Source of the DNA: Halichoerus grypus
Lineage: Eukaryota > Chordata > Mammalia > Carnivora > Phocidae
Length of the DNA stretch: 64,000 nucleotides
Direction of reading: 5' to 3'
Assembly: GCF_964656455.1 (NCBI RefSeq)
Contig: NC_135714.1
Span: forward strand, 63,265,850-63,329,849
Both the position numbers and the translations under genes were made by a program. The notes below the pieces were generated by a model. It did not search any database. It had not been told where the DNA came from and saw only the letters and a list, made by a program, of their open reading frames with translations. The first letter of the stretch is position 1; each line of letters opens with the position of its first letter. Below are positions 36,018 through 49,814 of the stretch, piece after piece.

Positions 36018-36929
36018 CATGCCTATTTACTTTTATTTCAATAACAGTACTTGAAAAAATGACATTGTTTCTCGTTCTTGCACTGTAAAAGTAATGGAAC
36101 ATGTTTAAGACCACGGGACATCTACATAGGTAAGTATAAATCTTGTTGGCATTTTAATTTTCTCACTGGAAATCTTGTTTCCATGTGCAAGTACTGAAGG
36201 TTCTGGGAGATTTTTTTCATTATTGCTCTCCTTATGAAAGCAGCTGTTCAATGAGCACGGCATATTTTGTTACCTCATCAAGAAGCAGAGGAAGATTATG
36301 TTGTGATCAGGTTTTGTATGGCTATAGTCAATGCTTTTCTGATTGTCTGAGCCCCAGTGATTGATTTAATAGGTCTACTCCAGGGCAGTTACTCATCCCT
36401 GATATTTGTCCAACTCAAAGCTCCATGTTATTTATGTAAACGATGCTTTATATGCCTTCCATGAAGATAAATCCAAGTTGACAGAACTGTTTAAGAGATG
36501 AGTGTGCCAACCAATTGGGATTATGATCCACAGAATATATCTATATCAACTTTCATGTTACTTCACTGGCAAATTGGGAGCTTTGGAGGATAAGAGGATA
36601 AGATATGATTGGAAGAATCTATTTTCTACTCTGAAGGTAGTATTTTGACATTTCGTAGGACTGTGCATCTAGGAAGACTTCCGAACACAAACAAAGAAAA
36701 ACAGGCTTGGGAACAGATTATTTGTCTTTGAAAAATGAAAACACCTCTAAACCATGAGGAAAATAAACCAGAGTCATTTAGACATACCCAGCATTTGGAA
36801 AATGTTCTTATGTGTAATGAGTTATGCATTTTTAGCTTTGGCCAGGGATTTTTTCTTTTACATGGTAGAATATGAGCCTTATGTGTTCTTTATACATGTG
36901 GTTATTAGAAGATCAAAAGGTTATATGTG
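36018..36929. other. No gene or clear repeat seen
   Basis: AT-rich. Nothing recognised. Confidence 0.5.
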
Positions 36930-39000
36930 ATTTCTGCTTTGAGCATGATGGAGTGAGGTCTATGAATTGTCCCCTTCTTTTATAAGAAATCATCCAAAAG
37001 CCAAAAAAGAATAAGGAGGAAAAATTAATGCAAATTTGATCTCTGATAGAACTGGGAGATACATGAAATCTCAAAACAATAACAATAAAGTAGGAAAAAA
37101 GTTAACAGCCAAAACAATAAAAGGCCAACTGGGACAGAAAAACATGTGAAAAGAGGACTTGCGTAGTGACAGAGCTCAAGAAAAGCTCAACACAAATCTC
37201 TCAAATATGTTCCACTGAAATATAAAATAATAGATATTTATTTGCAACAATGGGAATAGAGAATATCTTTGGATGCCTGGAAGTCAGGGTTGATGGACGA
37301 ATCACATGAACAATCCATGATTGCAGAAAGTAACTCTGCTTGTAGGAAAGAGGAGGAGGATACTTTATATTACTAACAGTGCTGCAGTTTGTTAGCAGGG
37401 AAGATGTAAAACCTAAAATAGCTTACACAGGCAACTCTGTCATAAGCAGAACTGCTGGGAGCCTACAACACAGCTTTAACCATTCTTCCACCAAAACCTT
37501 CCTCAAAGGGCTAATGGGAAGGCTACTCATTTGAAAGGTGAATGATAATGCTAACAGGAACCAGCACAGACTCCAAATGATAATGCTAACAGGAACCAGC
37601 ACAGACTCCAAATAAAGCTGTTACAAAGGGAAAAAAGAGGTAAAGAAACAGGAAAAACAAATAACAGGTGAAGAACCTTCAACAAGAAAAATATACCATG
37701 GAGAAAGTAAAAATTATAACCACATAGGTAATCAAGAATTAGTAAAACAAAACAAAACAAAACAAAAAAACTCCTAATGAGACAATCATAACTGAAAAAA
37801 TAAAAGGACATAGCAGAGATATAAGAGCTCAGGAAAAATGCCCCTCCAGATATATTCCCCACCCTTGTCCACCCCTCTGTGTCCCAGGAAGCTGAGCTCT
37901 GAACTACCTCAAAAGGTTCCCTTTTCTAGCTTCTAGTTGGGCGTGGCCAACAGGGGGTACTGCACTAATCTTTGACAGTTCCCCACATTCTGCCTTCACC
38001 TTTGTAAAAGTCCCTTTAGTAATTTTCTTCAATCTGACTGTGCCATCTCTTTTCTGCAAAAATCCTAACTGATAAAATGATGAAAAATGGCAAAGCTGAG
38101 CAATGAAATAGAAGGGGAAAAAATTAAATACTATAAAAATGAGCCAGATTGGAGGCAGCACAAAGGAAAATTGTGCCTTCTGAACAGAGGCACAATTAAG
38201 GATGAGAATTAGAAAATATGTAAAATGAAATTAAAATAGTTTGAAAAGGCAAGAGAGAAAATAATGGATATGGAAGATAGGCAAATCAGTATCATGGACA
38301 AAGAGAACCAAAATAATGTAACCAAACAAATACTTAAAGATACAATTCAATACAGCTTACCAAAAATAAAAGACTTGAATCTACAGATGGGATGCATATG
38401 GCATATCTAAGAAAAAAAAATTACACAGAATGATCAAAACAAAAATTCATCCTAGTAAAATCTCATAGTTTCAATATATATTTATATATATTCTACATCC
38501 AGATAGAAAGATTAAGACACTTAAGGAGGAAAAAAAATGCAGGATAGCCTCAGACTTCTATCAATACTCAAAGTTAACTATGGAACAATCAATGCCAATT
38601 AAGTCCTTGAAAAAAGACTGATTCAAGAATCTTTATACCCAAACTGCAACTCAACATAAAGGCAACATTTTTGAACATAGAGGAACTCAGAATATAGTTT
38701 TTAGAGTTCTTTTTAACTTCAGCCTTCCTTTGATGAATGGAGAAACTGGCAAAAGGATTGATGTGTGAATTGAATTCCTGGAACTAAGATCAAAACTAGT
38801 ATGAGAATTATTGTAAAAATTAGAACGTAAATGTTAAAAACCTAGAGAAATAGAAATTATATATCCTGAGATGAGCAGCAAGAGGTGGAATAAATGTGCT
38901 GACCTCTTTTTTTCACAAACGGATAGAGATATTATTTAAAGCAGGTAAGTAAATTAATAGAGATATACGGATATCTGGAGATGTAAAGGTGGATTGATTT
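36930..39000 (+). mobile_element. Ancient L1M/HAL1-like fragment (5' region and ORF1 zone)
   Basis: Forward text in order: CATGATGGAGTGAGGTCTAT near 36944, a long A-rich ORF1-like zone, AAAAGACTTGAATCTACAGA near 38370, TAGCCTCAGACTTCTATC near 38545 and AAGGCAACATTTTTGAACAT near 38660. These fit the 5'/ORF1 part of old mammalian L1/HAL1. No frame survives. A 35-bp tandem duplication lies at 37541-37610. Limits are approximate. Confidence 0.6.
37541..37610. repeat. Perfect 35-bp tandem duplication
   Basis: The unit beginning AATGATAATGCTAACAGG and ending CAGACTCCA occurs at 37541-37575 and again at 37576-37610 without a mismatch, then AATAAAG. Confidence 0.97.
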
Positions 39001-39499
39001 TGGTACTATCAGGAAACAGATGGCACACTCAAAAAGGGTGATTTAAGAGGGTTTAATGAAGGTCTGTTTATAAAGGCCTGAGAAGAAAAAAAGAGATCAA
39101 TAAGGGATGAGGTAGCAAACATCAGGAAGACGTTAATTTCCATCCCTGTGTCTGAAGGAGAAAGTGGAGAGAACTATGACCAGAATATGAAGAAAGAAGC
39201 ACTCATGGCAGAGTGTCTGCTGGACAAGAGTTGGAGCCATAGATAGAGGAAATCAAATTTAAAAACTGTGGCTGAAAAAGGGGTGCTGAGGAGTAGGTAT
39301 CTTGTTCAATTTTTCTCTTTCCACTTGGTTTCATTGACCCATCCTAACCAGAAACCGGAAGGGGGGAGGGAATCTAGTTAAGGGAATTCATAGAGGTCAG
39401 CCTTCCATGGAATAGAGCAGGGTATCACTGCCACACAAAAACACACTTATTCTATCTCTCCTTTCCCTCTGCTGACCCTCGCTGATAAGTGCTTTACCT
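39001..39499. other. Unclassified stretch, possibly LTR-derived
   Basis: GATTTAAGAGGGTTTAATGAAGG and GAGGTCAGCCTTCCATGGAA have an LTR-like flavour and adjoin an ERV-L relic. I could not find TG/CA ends or flanking repeats. Confidence 0.3.
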
Positions 39500-40480
39500 A
39501 GTAAGATGAACAAACCTTAATGCTTGTAGGATCTGAGTTATTAGGTTATGGCAGTTTTTGGCCACTACTTTTAAACAAGAGAGTACTATGATGTGTCTTG
39601 GTGAAACTCCTGGATTCCAGACATAGTCTTCTTTGTGCAAGTGTATAACAACAACACAAGTTTCCTTCCAGGAAATGGCATCAATTATCCTGGTCAAAAT
39701 GGTTTGCCGGTTCAGAAGCATGAGGAACCAAAAATGGCCAGGGACAGTCACAGCTTCCAATTTAATAGACCTGATAAAGTATTCCTCTCTAGAATACCAG
39801 GACCACTAAACCCACTGAACCAAGATTATCAAGTTGGGAAGCAAAAACTAAGTAGGTTATTAGGTATAGTATAAGGACCACTACCACCTCCACCCCTAGC
39901 TCTCAAACCAATATATTCTGACTATTGGAGACATAACACTATACACTAGCACCTGGTTTAAGGTATATGCTGCTCCTTACAGAAAGTTTCCCAAACTCTC
40001 AAGGTTGAATGCCACTGAACTTTCAGTTCCACTGTTTTATACCAGCCATTTCTAGAAGATGGGACATAGGGTAAAACCAGTGATTCCATGGGCATGCCCC
40101 ATTGCTACATTTCCTTAGCTATAAAATAGGTTTCTTGCCCAAGGTTCCTTGCTTGTGCAGCATTACAGGGCAATGAAAAAGGTGTTCTTAAAGTTCACAA
40201 ATAATGGTATTGGAGAAGTGTTGTAGACTGAGAGGGAAATCCATATCCAGAATAAGTTTATTTTTCTATAAAGGCAAACTGTTATATCCTCCATGAGAGA
40301 AGGGATCCAGTGTGGACTTGCAAACATGTTGGGCACTCAGCAGTGGTGGTAGTCAGACCAGCCTTGCTGAGAGAAAAAATTATGTTGAGACCATACATAG
40401 CTTCCATCCTTGACAATATGGACACTCCGTACAAGAAACTATTGAGCAAGTATTGGGGTTACTAGAGAAATAGGCTTTAC
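39500..40480 (-). mobile_element. Degraded ERV-L internal region (pol, integrase zone), antisense
   Basis: The plus-strand phrases GGGCATGCCCCATTGCTAC, AAATCCATATCCAGAATAAG, TTGGGCACTCAGCAGTGGTG and TAGCTTCCATCCTTGACAAT are the reverse of ERV-L pol sequence as found across mammals. The frame is broken throughout and no usable protein is encoded. The 39500 side is less certain than 40050-40450. Confidence 0.6.
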
Positions 40481-40884
40481 AACACATAGTTTAGATATGT
40501 TTCCTGTAAGCAATATATGGCCAAAAATTTTTATGTGTATGAATTCAGTCTGATCATCCAATTCTATTTATTATGCTATTTTATATATTTGTATTTTTTT
40601 CTAGAGGGAATTCAAGTTCTGTTTGTTACTCTTGTTGTTTATATTAAATTTTTGTTTATTCTTGTCTTCCTAATGATCTGATAGTAATGAAGCTGCCTCC
40701 ACACAGATCCATAGTCCACAAGACTACAACCTGGCCTACTCCTTTCTGCTGCCAGGGCATTCGTATATGTCAACTGGCTAGGCTTAGTTCTAGGCATTAG
40801 ACTATATCCTTCCCCACCACTCAACTCCCTATAAATCTGTTATCTGAACCACCAAGTTGGCAACACTTTTTTTTTTACCTTTTA

Positions 40885-41102
40885 CTTTTTTTTTTTTTAA
40901 TGATTTTATTTACTTATTTAGTTGAGAGAATGAGCACACTAGCAGGGAGGAGGGGTAGAGGGAGAGGGAGAGAGAGAAATCCAAGCAGACTCCATGCTGA
41001 GTGCAAGCCCGACTCAGGGCTCGATCTCATGACCCTGAGAGCATGACTTGAGCTAAAATCAAGAGTCTCATGCTCAACTGACTGAGCCACCCCTGCACCC
41101 CC
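40885..41102 (-). mobile_element. CAN-SINE (older form), antisense
   Basis: Poly(T), TGATTTTATTTACTTATTTAG, ATCAAGAGTCTCATGCTCAAC, head ending GAGCCACCCCTGCACCCCC. Flanking duplication is unclear. Confidence 0.9.
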
Positions 41103-42309
41103 TTTTCAGCCTTTTATTAAGAGATACTAACTCCAGTTCCCTGATTTCCCTGGGACCTTTTAATTTCCTATCATCCCACTGGATGCTTGTCTATTACTAC
41201 CTGCTTCCAGACCTGTGGCTCATGACACTCATGTCCTTTGAGTTTCTGGTCCACAAAGATATTCATCTTACTCTTGAGCCTGGCTAAGTTGTTTTGGTTA
41301 TTGTTCCTTATATTTTATACATCTTTGCTATATATATTGAGGAAGAGTATGCCAATGAATAAACTACTTTTAATTCTGAATGGATCTACCCACTATCTAC
41401 TACTTAGTGGTTAAGGAATAAAGAGAAATATCTGAATATTTAAATATTTGTACTTATTGAACTTAAGAGCTACTTTACTCTGTTTATATTCATTGGGTAT
41501 TGTATGTCTTCAATCCCTTGTGTTTAATTACTAATAAATTATTTTAACAATAATAATATTCCATTCACCTATTCTGGCAAATTTTATACTGTAGCATAGG
41601 TAAGACTTCTTGGTACTTGTTATATGGGGAGGGATGAATTAGAGTAATGAACTTAAATAAGGATATAAGTAATACTCTGGATTTTTCTTTAAAAACCAAT
41701 CTATAGTAACAGAGCACAGCAGAGATGTGACTAAATGGGAGCAGACATGGCAAGGACTTTAGCATTTTAGTTGAATAAAAGTTCTGTATAATAATTATTA
41801 ATATAAGTCTGCTCAAAAAATTTCATTCATTCTAGGCATAATAATAGAAATACAGTGATGAGAAAAAGGTTGTTGGATATTACCTCTCTGCTCTCTACGG
41901 GTCATGCTAAACACAGACTATTACTTTCAGTCCCAGATGCCACACCTTAAAAGGAACAAATCTGGAGCTTATCTGGAGAAGAGAAATAAAAATGTTAAAA
42001 GTTGTGAAAACTATTATAGATAAGGAACATTTTAAGCAACCGACCATTGAAGGACTTCATAAGCATCTTCAAATATTCCAAGGATATTAATATGAAAGGA
42101 AGATTAATCATAGTCCATGTGGTTCAAGAACTAGAATGGATAGCTATATATGTTTTCTAATTCTATAAAATTAGAATATTGAGAATTTCCTAAATATTAG
42201 AATTTTGCAAATAAATTCAGCTATCTTTATTGCAATGAGTTTCCAATCATTGGAGTTATTCACCTAAATGCCAATGGATATTAAAGATTAATACCTTCAT
42301 TGTATCAAT
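41103..42309. other. No gene or clear repeat seen
   Basis: AT-rich. Nothing recognised. Confidence 0.5.
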
Positions 42310-42680
42310 ATCTTTTCCTTTGAGGTTCTACCATTTATCAAGTTATACCTCACTAAACTCATACATTTTTGTAAACCCTTGTCAACTTCACTCCTGCATT
42401 ATGTGCCAAATTCTCTTTCATGTGCTCTGCCTTTACAAATGTTATTCCACCCCATTTTTTATCTCCATCACTATTTTTGCTTAGCTAACCTCTTTTTGTC
42501 TTTAAGTCTCAGCTCCAATATCACTTCTTCCTGGAAGACTTCTTGGGGTTTTCTGATTTTAAGTCTAACTCCCCAGTAAGTCATGAACTTCTTTAAGTAA
42601 AACACTGTGTGTACCCTCTGAGTATACCTGCCACTCTATACGGTGCTTGACACAGTGGATAAATGGATGGTTGGATTAAT
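42310..42680 (+). mobile_element. L2 3' region
   Basis: Ordered L2 phrases: CATGTGCTCTGCCTTTACAAATG, AAGTCTCAGCTCCAATATCAC, TCCTGGAAGACTTCTTGGG, GTGCTTGACACAGTGGATAAATGG. Confidence 0.75.
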
Positions 42681-44989
42681 TAGTTGATTAAGATTTGTAG
42701 TACCATTCCAGCCTAAACAGAGACAAGACTTATGTGTCAGCATTTCTGCAACAGAAGGCATATAGAAAGTGGTCAATGGCAAGACATACTAATTTTGGAT
42801 GAGGAATTAAAATAGAAAAATAACAAAAGGCCAACAGAAAAAATTTAAATTGCAAAGCTATAGAAGCATTTGAAAGGGAGAGAGAAAATATGTGCTTGTG
42901 AAGAAATCATTTCACCTTTGTATATTGTTTTCTATGGTTGATTCAACTCAAATGTTCTTTGATTAGAATAATTTTTCATGAAGATTCAATTTTACTTATG
43001 TAAGAGGCTAAAACAATCTAGAGAAAAAATTATGTTTTATCGATATAGTTCTAAAATATTCCATTCACTGGCAATCACCTTCTTTTACAATGTGAAGGGC
43101 ATCTGCATTCTATATTGGAAATACATGGGCCAAGTTGTTGTATGACCAAATAAATCACTACTATGTTCTAGTTTGATAACTTTGCCCCTCTGTAATCCTA
43201 TGGATATAAAAGTATGTATGGGAGACACCATGATAATTGTTTTATGAAGGGAGACTAGTATATTCTCAAGTCCTATAGCCTTTTAAAAAGATAAAAAGGA
43301 GGGGGGAAAAAGCCCTTATGAATTCATACTTGCAAAACAATTGCAGTCATTTTCCTGGGTGAAGACTAAATTATTTTACATTATAGTGTGCACGTCTATG
43401 ATAAGTAGATTACTATAGATCATTCCAAGAGGAGGTGGAGGGAAGATTGCACTAACATTAGCTTCTCTGGTATTTGCAGGCTGTAAATTTCTTTAAATGA
43501 TAGATGTAAAGATGGAAGACAGATGGATAGAGGAAAAGACAGAATCAGATACTGGATGAGTTAGTACTGCAGCTTGCGTTTCAGCACTGTCTTATTACCA
43601 CAAGGCTAGCCAGCATCAAAGGCCCCCCCCACATCCCCCACTCCCTCCCCCTGAAATGCACCGATTTATATGAAAATTAAGATTACAAATTAAAGCCTGG
43701 CTATCCTGGAGTTTTCCAGTTCATCAGCCATCCAATAAAAATGATGTCAAGCCTGTATGCATAATTCCCAGAAGATTACTTTGTCCTTACAGCTAAGCCC
43801 TGTCCCTGATATGAAAGATCTCTATCCACTTTTATTGAAATAAAGAACTAACATCATAATCCCAATATTGAGGTATAATCTTCATTATCTCCTGACCCTC
43901 TTGAGGTTCCCCCAATCTATATTACTTCAGATTTGTTTATTTATAATCCTTATGTATTTACCTTTATTGAGATAGGATTAAAAACTGGGGGGAGGGAAGC
44001 TCCAAAAAATCCTTATGATCTCATGATTGAGTTTCAATTCACCAACAATCAACTAATGTGTTAGACTGAGGGTTTTTTTCTTTTTTTTTTTTTTTTTACT
44101 GGTTCTTATAGTTGTATAGTCTAAGCTTGAAAAGGCATTAATTGGTCCCCTGAGTGTCCTCATTTCATTAAATGAATTATTTCCAATCCAACCTGGTTTG
44201 TGAAATGATGGCAGCATCCTCTTTTCCTATTTATTAAAATAGGTGGGGGAGGGGTTAATGAAAAGGTAAACACTGATAGAATCATCCAAAGTAACTTTTA
44301 TCTCTTTTCTTAGGAAGTTTTGATTCATACCTATAGTTAATTACTGGTAAACCACAATCCCCCAACCTTTTTTCCCCCCCAAGAGCCTTAATGGCCTCTG
44401 GCTATGCCTCAGGCTGTTAACTACCAAACTAGTCATTAATGCTGGTCAAGATGATTTCTTGGAAATCATTGCTCATTTATTATTTTTTTTAATAGACAAA
44501 ACAGACTTTGTTCTGCACAAAGAATGAAACAGTACTTTAGCCATTTTTTTCCCTTTCAAAAGCATAAAGAAACACCTATAAAAAACACATTTTACTGTGG
44601 TATTTTAAAAACATTTCAAATATTAACTTAATTTTACTTCCAAGTGCAAATCGGGTTTGCAATGTCCTGGTTTTCACTGATAATCATGCTTTCTTACTTT
44701 AAATGAATTTTTGCTATTATATTTGGAAAAACACATCTTGATTAAGAGATTTGATAAGTGTTCTTAGTCATTTGTACCTATTTTTATGTTTTGTGCAAGG
44801 AAATGTTAGGATAATATTATTTGGCTTTTAGATTTGAAAACAGTATTGGCATAAAACTGCACTGGAGTGTTTTCTTCTTAAAATAAGATTGATTGATTGT
44901 AAAGGACTCTTGTTCTACCATTATTTGATATAAAGTGGGATTTGTTATAATTTTTTCATTGGCTCAATTACTCATCTGTGAACCCTTCC
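42681..44989. other. Long stretch with no gene; mostly unique
   Basis: Simple runs only: C-rich at 43622-43652, poly(T) at 44071-44097. No coding frame of interest. Confidence 0.5.
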
Positions 44990-45080
44990 TTTTCATTCGA
45001 TCATGCTTTTACTTGAGCACCTGCTATTGCCTGGGCACACTCAGAGATAAATAAGAGGAGAATGGAAAAGAAAGACCGGG
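44990..45080 (-). mobile_element. Possible L2 3' fragment, antisense
   Basis: CTTTTACTTGAGCACCTGCTATTGCC and the following text recall the reverse of the L2 3' end. Short and weak. Confidence 0.4.
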
Positions 45081-45204
45081 CAGACAGAAACAGCTTATGA
45101 TCACTGAGTACTCTTTTTGCATAAAATGGTATTCAAACATATAATCCTATATTGGAATTATCAGTCTTACTAAAATGTTTACTTACTAATTGGAAGGGAA
45201 GTAG

Positions 45205-45355
45205 CTGGAACCAGTATTTATTATGCACCTAATATTTTCTGAATATTGAGCTGGGTAATTTACATGAATTTTCTGATTTAACCCTTACAACAATTTTGCA
45301 GTCCTTACAGAAATCCTACAATTATTCCTATTTTATGGATGTAGAAATTGCGACT
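45205..45355 (-). mobile_element. MIR fragment, antisense
   Basis: TTATTATGCACCTAATATTTTC, GATTTAACCCTTACAACAATTTTG and CCTATTTTATGGATGTAGAAATTG fit the reverse of MIR. Confidence 0.7.
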
Positions 45356-47630
45356 TTATTGAAGATAATGGGAGAAAGAATAGAAAGAACTAGAGGAAAG
45401 ATGTAGAAAAAACGTTTTGGAGCTTCAAAAACAAACATTGCTTACTTAGTACCCTATCCCTTCATTTGCTCAGAGACAGGAAATGCATTCTTCCTTTCTT
45501 TTGAAAACTGTGGCCCAAGATGGCCAGGACACCCCCCTTGGAGTCCCAATTTAGATCTTTCAAGTGACCAGATGAGAATGATACTAACAAAGCAGGTTTA
45601 TCCCACCAATCAGAGATTCATTTGAATTAAATACACGTATATTCTTTAAAGGATCAAGCCTGCCAGTTATTAATAATTTAGTGTGAATTTTTTTAAAAAA
45701 ACTGCTTATTACCAGCTATGATGTGGGATCTGCAACTATCTATTTGCTTATTTATTTATGGGAAGTAGGAACAGAAGGGGACAAAATTGAAAATACTATC
45801 TAAGAATGTGAATTATTTTGAAGGAATTCTAGTCTAGGCAAGGGGTGTATAATTTAAGCCCAGAAAAGAATAATAGAATACTGAGTATCAGGGATGGAAG
45901 AAGAATTCAGGGCAAAGAAGTGAAAATTCATTTATGCCCTTGGCTTAGCCTAGCCCTATCTGACATAAGACAGTGTGTACCATGTCCTGGAAAAGGTTTA
46001 TAATTTATAAAGCTTTGAATTCCCAGGGATAAGCCATGAATTACAGGGTGATTCTAAAAGCTTTACATTCTAAGATAAGCCCCTATTTATGCTTTTTCCT
46101 CATCAAAAACAAGAACTTCTGTTTTTTAGCGAAACTGACCCAAATGTTTTCCAACTACAATTTTACTGGTATACAAAAATTTAAACTGTAAATGCAGCCT
46201 TCTTTCTTTATTCTGAAACTACTCCCTCTCATTTTGCAAATAGGATTGCAATCAGTTATTAAAAAATGATTTATATATATATATATTTTTTTGGACAAGG
46301 ATAATAGAGGACCTAAAACAAATTTCATGAAGAATTTTGGACTTTCTAACAGCTGACCATTTCTTCCATTATTATACACTATTACTCTTAAACTGATTTT
46401 CTCTGAATTTTGATGTTTATCATTAGCTGACAAATTATTATTTCAGGTTATTTCAGGTGCCTGGGAAGGGTTTAGTCTTTGATAGGTTGCCATCCTTACA
46501 AAACAGAGTATATAGAATTATTTAAATACTTCTAAAGCAGGTGCCTCAGAGTATAACTCCAGGTATAACCTACAATATGTGAGCTTAAGCACTATACAAT
46601 ACTACTACACATTAACTTAAGGCAGTTGAGATAAAGATACTAATCAATTAGGCCCACAAAAGCTGTGACACTTTAGCCTAAGATGCTTACTGGATATAAA
46701 CTAACCGAACCCTTGCGCCAGACCCTCAATTTTAAGGAAGAAAATAAAATTAAGAACATGTATGAAGTGCTGGAAAATATACCACAAATCGTTGCTTTTC
46801 ATACTGAGGAGTGCTTCACAAGGGATACACAGGCAAGGGTAATTTTAAGGGACTTAAAATCTGTATCCTCAACTTCCAATGTACATCTTCCTAGACCGAT
46901 CTGCCTAAAAGCACTCCTGTGGTGTTGGTTCTTTCTTACCTTTCCTTCACACTAATCTTTCTTCCACTTTACAAAAGAAAGGTTTACCTCTCACTCATCA
47001 GGAATCTTTTAAGTAGGGTACACTGTTCCAGGACACAAAATGTCTTGTATGCCAAGGGGAAATTAGAAATATTTGCTTCCTAGAAACCTCCTTATATGAG
47101 GGAGTCCATAATTTTCAAGATTCTTTATAACATCTATTATTTAACAAACTTTAGCTTTTGTATCTGCTTTCAGTAAAAAAGTAGGGACTGTGGGACTTAA
47201 TACCTTGCTTAGGGCTCTGGCATGGAAAATCAACCAGATGCTTGCCCTAATGCACTACCGGTTTACTGAAGCTTTTGAGTATGTGAAAACTTTGGTCACT
47301 GTGTGTATGTGTGTGTGTGTCTCTTTTCCTCAAAACCATGCAAATGGGAGGCAAGTACAGTTTGATTTACATGAATAATCTTACTACATATGAATGCTCA
47401 GGTCATAGAGAACAAGAGATAAACAATTTTATTAAGCCCCTTTTGCTTTTAAATGAATATACAGTTAATTTCCTACATTTATAGGAATCCACTCCCTTCA
47501 TCACTCTTGAAATACTCACATACATTACACATTCATCATTGCCAAAGCACTGATTTTCTTCTGGATGGCTAGGAAGGAAAAAAAAAAATGAACGATCAAT
47601 GTTATTTTGCACCAGTTTGAACGTGGGGAT
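45356..47630. other. Long stretch with no gene; mostly unique
   Basis: Frames at 46155-46433 (minus) and 46683-46955 (plus) match nothing I know. Small AT tract near 46270 and TG tract near 47303. Confidence 0.5.
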
Positions 47631-47646
47631 AAAAATCTCTGGAAGT

Positions 47647-47828
47647 GGGTGCCTGGGTGGCTCAAATGGTTAAGCATCTGCCTTCGGCTCAGGTCGTGAT
47701 CCCAGGGTCCTGGGATCGAGTCCCGCATCGGGCTCCCTGCTCGGCGGGGAGCCTGCTTCTCCCTCTGCCTCTCTTTCTGTCTCTGATGAATAAGTAAAAT
47801 CTTTAAAAAAATAATAAATATTTAAAAA
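47647..47828 (+). mobile_element. CAN-SINE
   Basis: Head GGTGCCTGGGTGGCTCAAATG, tail ATGAATAAGTAAAATC. Perfect 16-bp target-site duplication AAAAATCTCTGGAAGT at 47631-47646 and 47829-47844. Confidence 0.97.
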
Positions 47829-47864
47829 AAAAATCTCTGGAAGTAGAAGTGTTAGTTAGCAATA

Positions 47865-48085
47865 GCATTTACATGTGTTCTTACAAATTACAATGCAGTT
47901 TTTCTTATACTACCTCATTACACAATAACCCTGAAGGCATGGAAGTTATTTTTATCTCTATTTTACAAATGAGGAAATTGACATGCCAGAGGATATCCAG
48001 GTAGTAATAAGCCAAACTAGGATTAAAAGTTAAGCCTTTGGACTCTGACGTGTGTGATTTCCCACTCTATTAAACCACCTCTTGT
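47865..48085 (-). mobile_element. MIR SINE, antisense
   Basis: CCTCATTACACAATAACCCTGAA, TATTTTACAAATGAGGAAATTG, GCCTTTGGACTCTGACG: reverse MIR. Confidence 0.8.
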
Positions 48086-49109
48086 GAAAATTGTTCAACT
48101 TGCTAAAGACTATGTTCTCTAGGTAAGCTTTTATAATATGCAGTTGAGGTGATGACCCCACTCCTAAAGTGCAAAATCTATCTAAATTTGGGTAGGAAAG
48201 CAATATATGTATGATTTATAATGAAAGAACTTTTCCCCCCAGAAATTCACAAAAAGTAATTCCTATGTCCATATAAGGAAACATGGTGTTTAAATAACCC
48301 TTCAAGTGTGCTTCAAGGAAATGAACTGTATCAATTTTAAGATTTCAAAGAAGCATTCATGTCTAAAAAAAAGTATAAAGAAGGATCTTGATAAGTCACT
48401 TGGTCTGTTTCATTGGTTTTGGCTGAGTACTGTTAATACAAGTTCTAACTTAGAACACCCAAATGATGATGGGATATGAGGAACTAATGAAACATGAGTA
48501 GAAGGGCATGGGATTCCAGACTGGCCTGGTATCTGGTTCTTAACTGGACTTGCATTATTTGAGCTTTTTGTTTTAGAAACAAATTAAGAACACTTCAGTG
48601 TGATATGTGAGCTTTCTCACTCTTCAAGCTTGTGCTATACATCACAACAGCTAAATTGTAGCTATTGTTTGCTTTACAAGAACTTGGAGGAAAATACAGG
48701 ATAAAACTATGTTAGCATGCTAGGGAAAGGGATGTGGGTGGATAGGGGAAAGGACGGGGGGGGGCAATTAATGACAAAAAAACACCCTAAAAATAACACA
48801 CATGACATAATCACATTTATGTAAAATACATGTATAATCATCTACATATATAAAATTACCACACTTATGTAAAATTCTGTGTATATTTTATTTTCTAATT
48901 AATGGCCATTTTAGAGCAGTTTTGTTTACAGAAGAATGAGCAGAACATTCAGAGTTCCCATATACCACTCAATCATTCCCATATATGTTTTATAATAAAC
49001 AAAAATGTGTTATAACTTCTCTGAGTTTTCTGCTTCTTATGACAAATTAATTTAAATCTGGAGAGTATCACCATGGCAAAAGTGCCCTTCAAATTACCTT
49101 TATAAGGAA
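48086..49109. other. No gene; one possible old L1 piece
   Basis: 48880-48990 (AATGGCCATTTTAGAGCAG, CAGAGTTCCCATATACCACTC) resembles the reverse of an old L1 3' region. The rest is not recognised. Confidence 0.4.
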
Positions 49110-49250
49110 TTCAACACCTTCTACTAGTCAGTGATTTTCAGATAGCAGTATGTGAAAAAATTTGAGCTGGAGTCAATCTGAGCTGCATCTTTAACATAGC
49201 ACCTGGGTGACTTGGATGCGTAGGTTGAGAACTCCTGGGCTAGAAATTCT
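49110..49250. mobile_element. Possible MER5-like relic
   Basis: GAGCTGCATCTTTAACATAGC then GGTTGAGAACTCCTGGGC resembles a hAT-type MER5 end. Weak. Confidence 0.35.
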
Positions 49251-49814
49251 TATCCCTGAACAAAAAAACCTCTCTTGAAAGGGTTTCCCACACCACCTCC
49301 ACATAAAGATCTGATGTCTGATGCTCCAATTTAAAACAAAACAAAAGGTTGTGTTCATTTTCAAATTCTGTGTCAGATGTCAGCATGGAAAAAATTATTA
49401 GTGTCTGGGGTAATCTGTGGACCAATGAACACAATAAATTGAATGATAATGAAAAGTGAAATTTTTAAAAATCTCATATACTATTTACTTGTTTGGATAT
49501 CAAAGGTAAGGAAATATTAACATCAAAACACTAACAGAAGATGTAATGTCAATTATTATCAATACATTTCATATACTGTATATATAAATTTTTTGGTTGT
49601 ATACATTTTGATGAAATATATCTGGAATTTTTACTGAAATTATTAGGTCATCAGCCCTATGTAACAAAATTCCAAAAACAAACAGGATTTGTGTGACTTT
49701 GTATTTAAGAATGGGCTTCTGAATTATTTATAGTGTCTAATCTAAACTGACCCAAGGGCTAATCACAGGTGTTTTGGACTTAGTTACAGGTTGGAGATGA
49801 GCTTTAAGAACCTT

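Noticed and set aside
39635..39874. 79-codon plus frame
   Set aside because: It lies opposite an ERV-L relic and has no recognisable domain.
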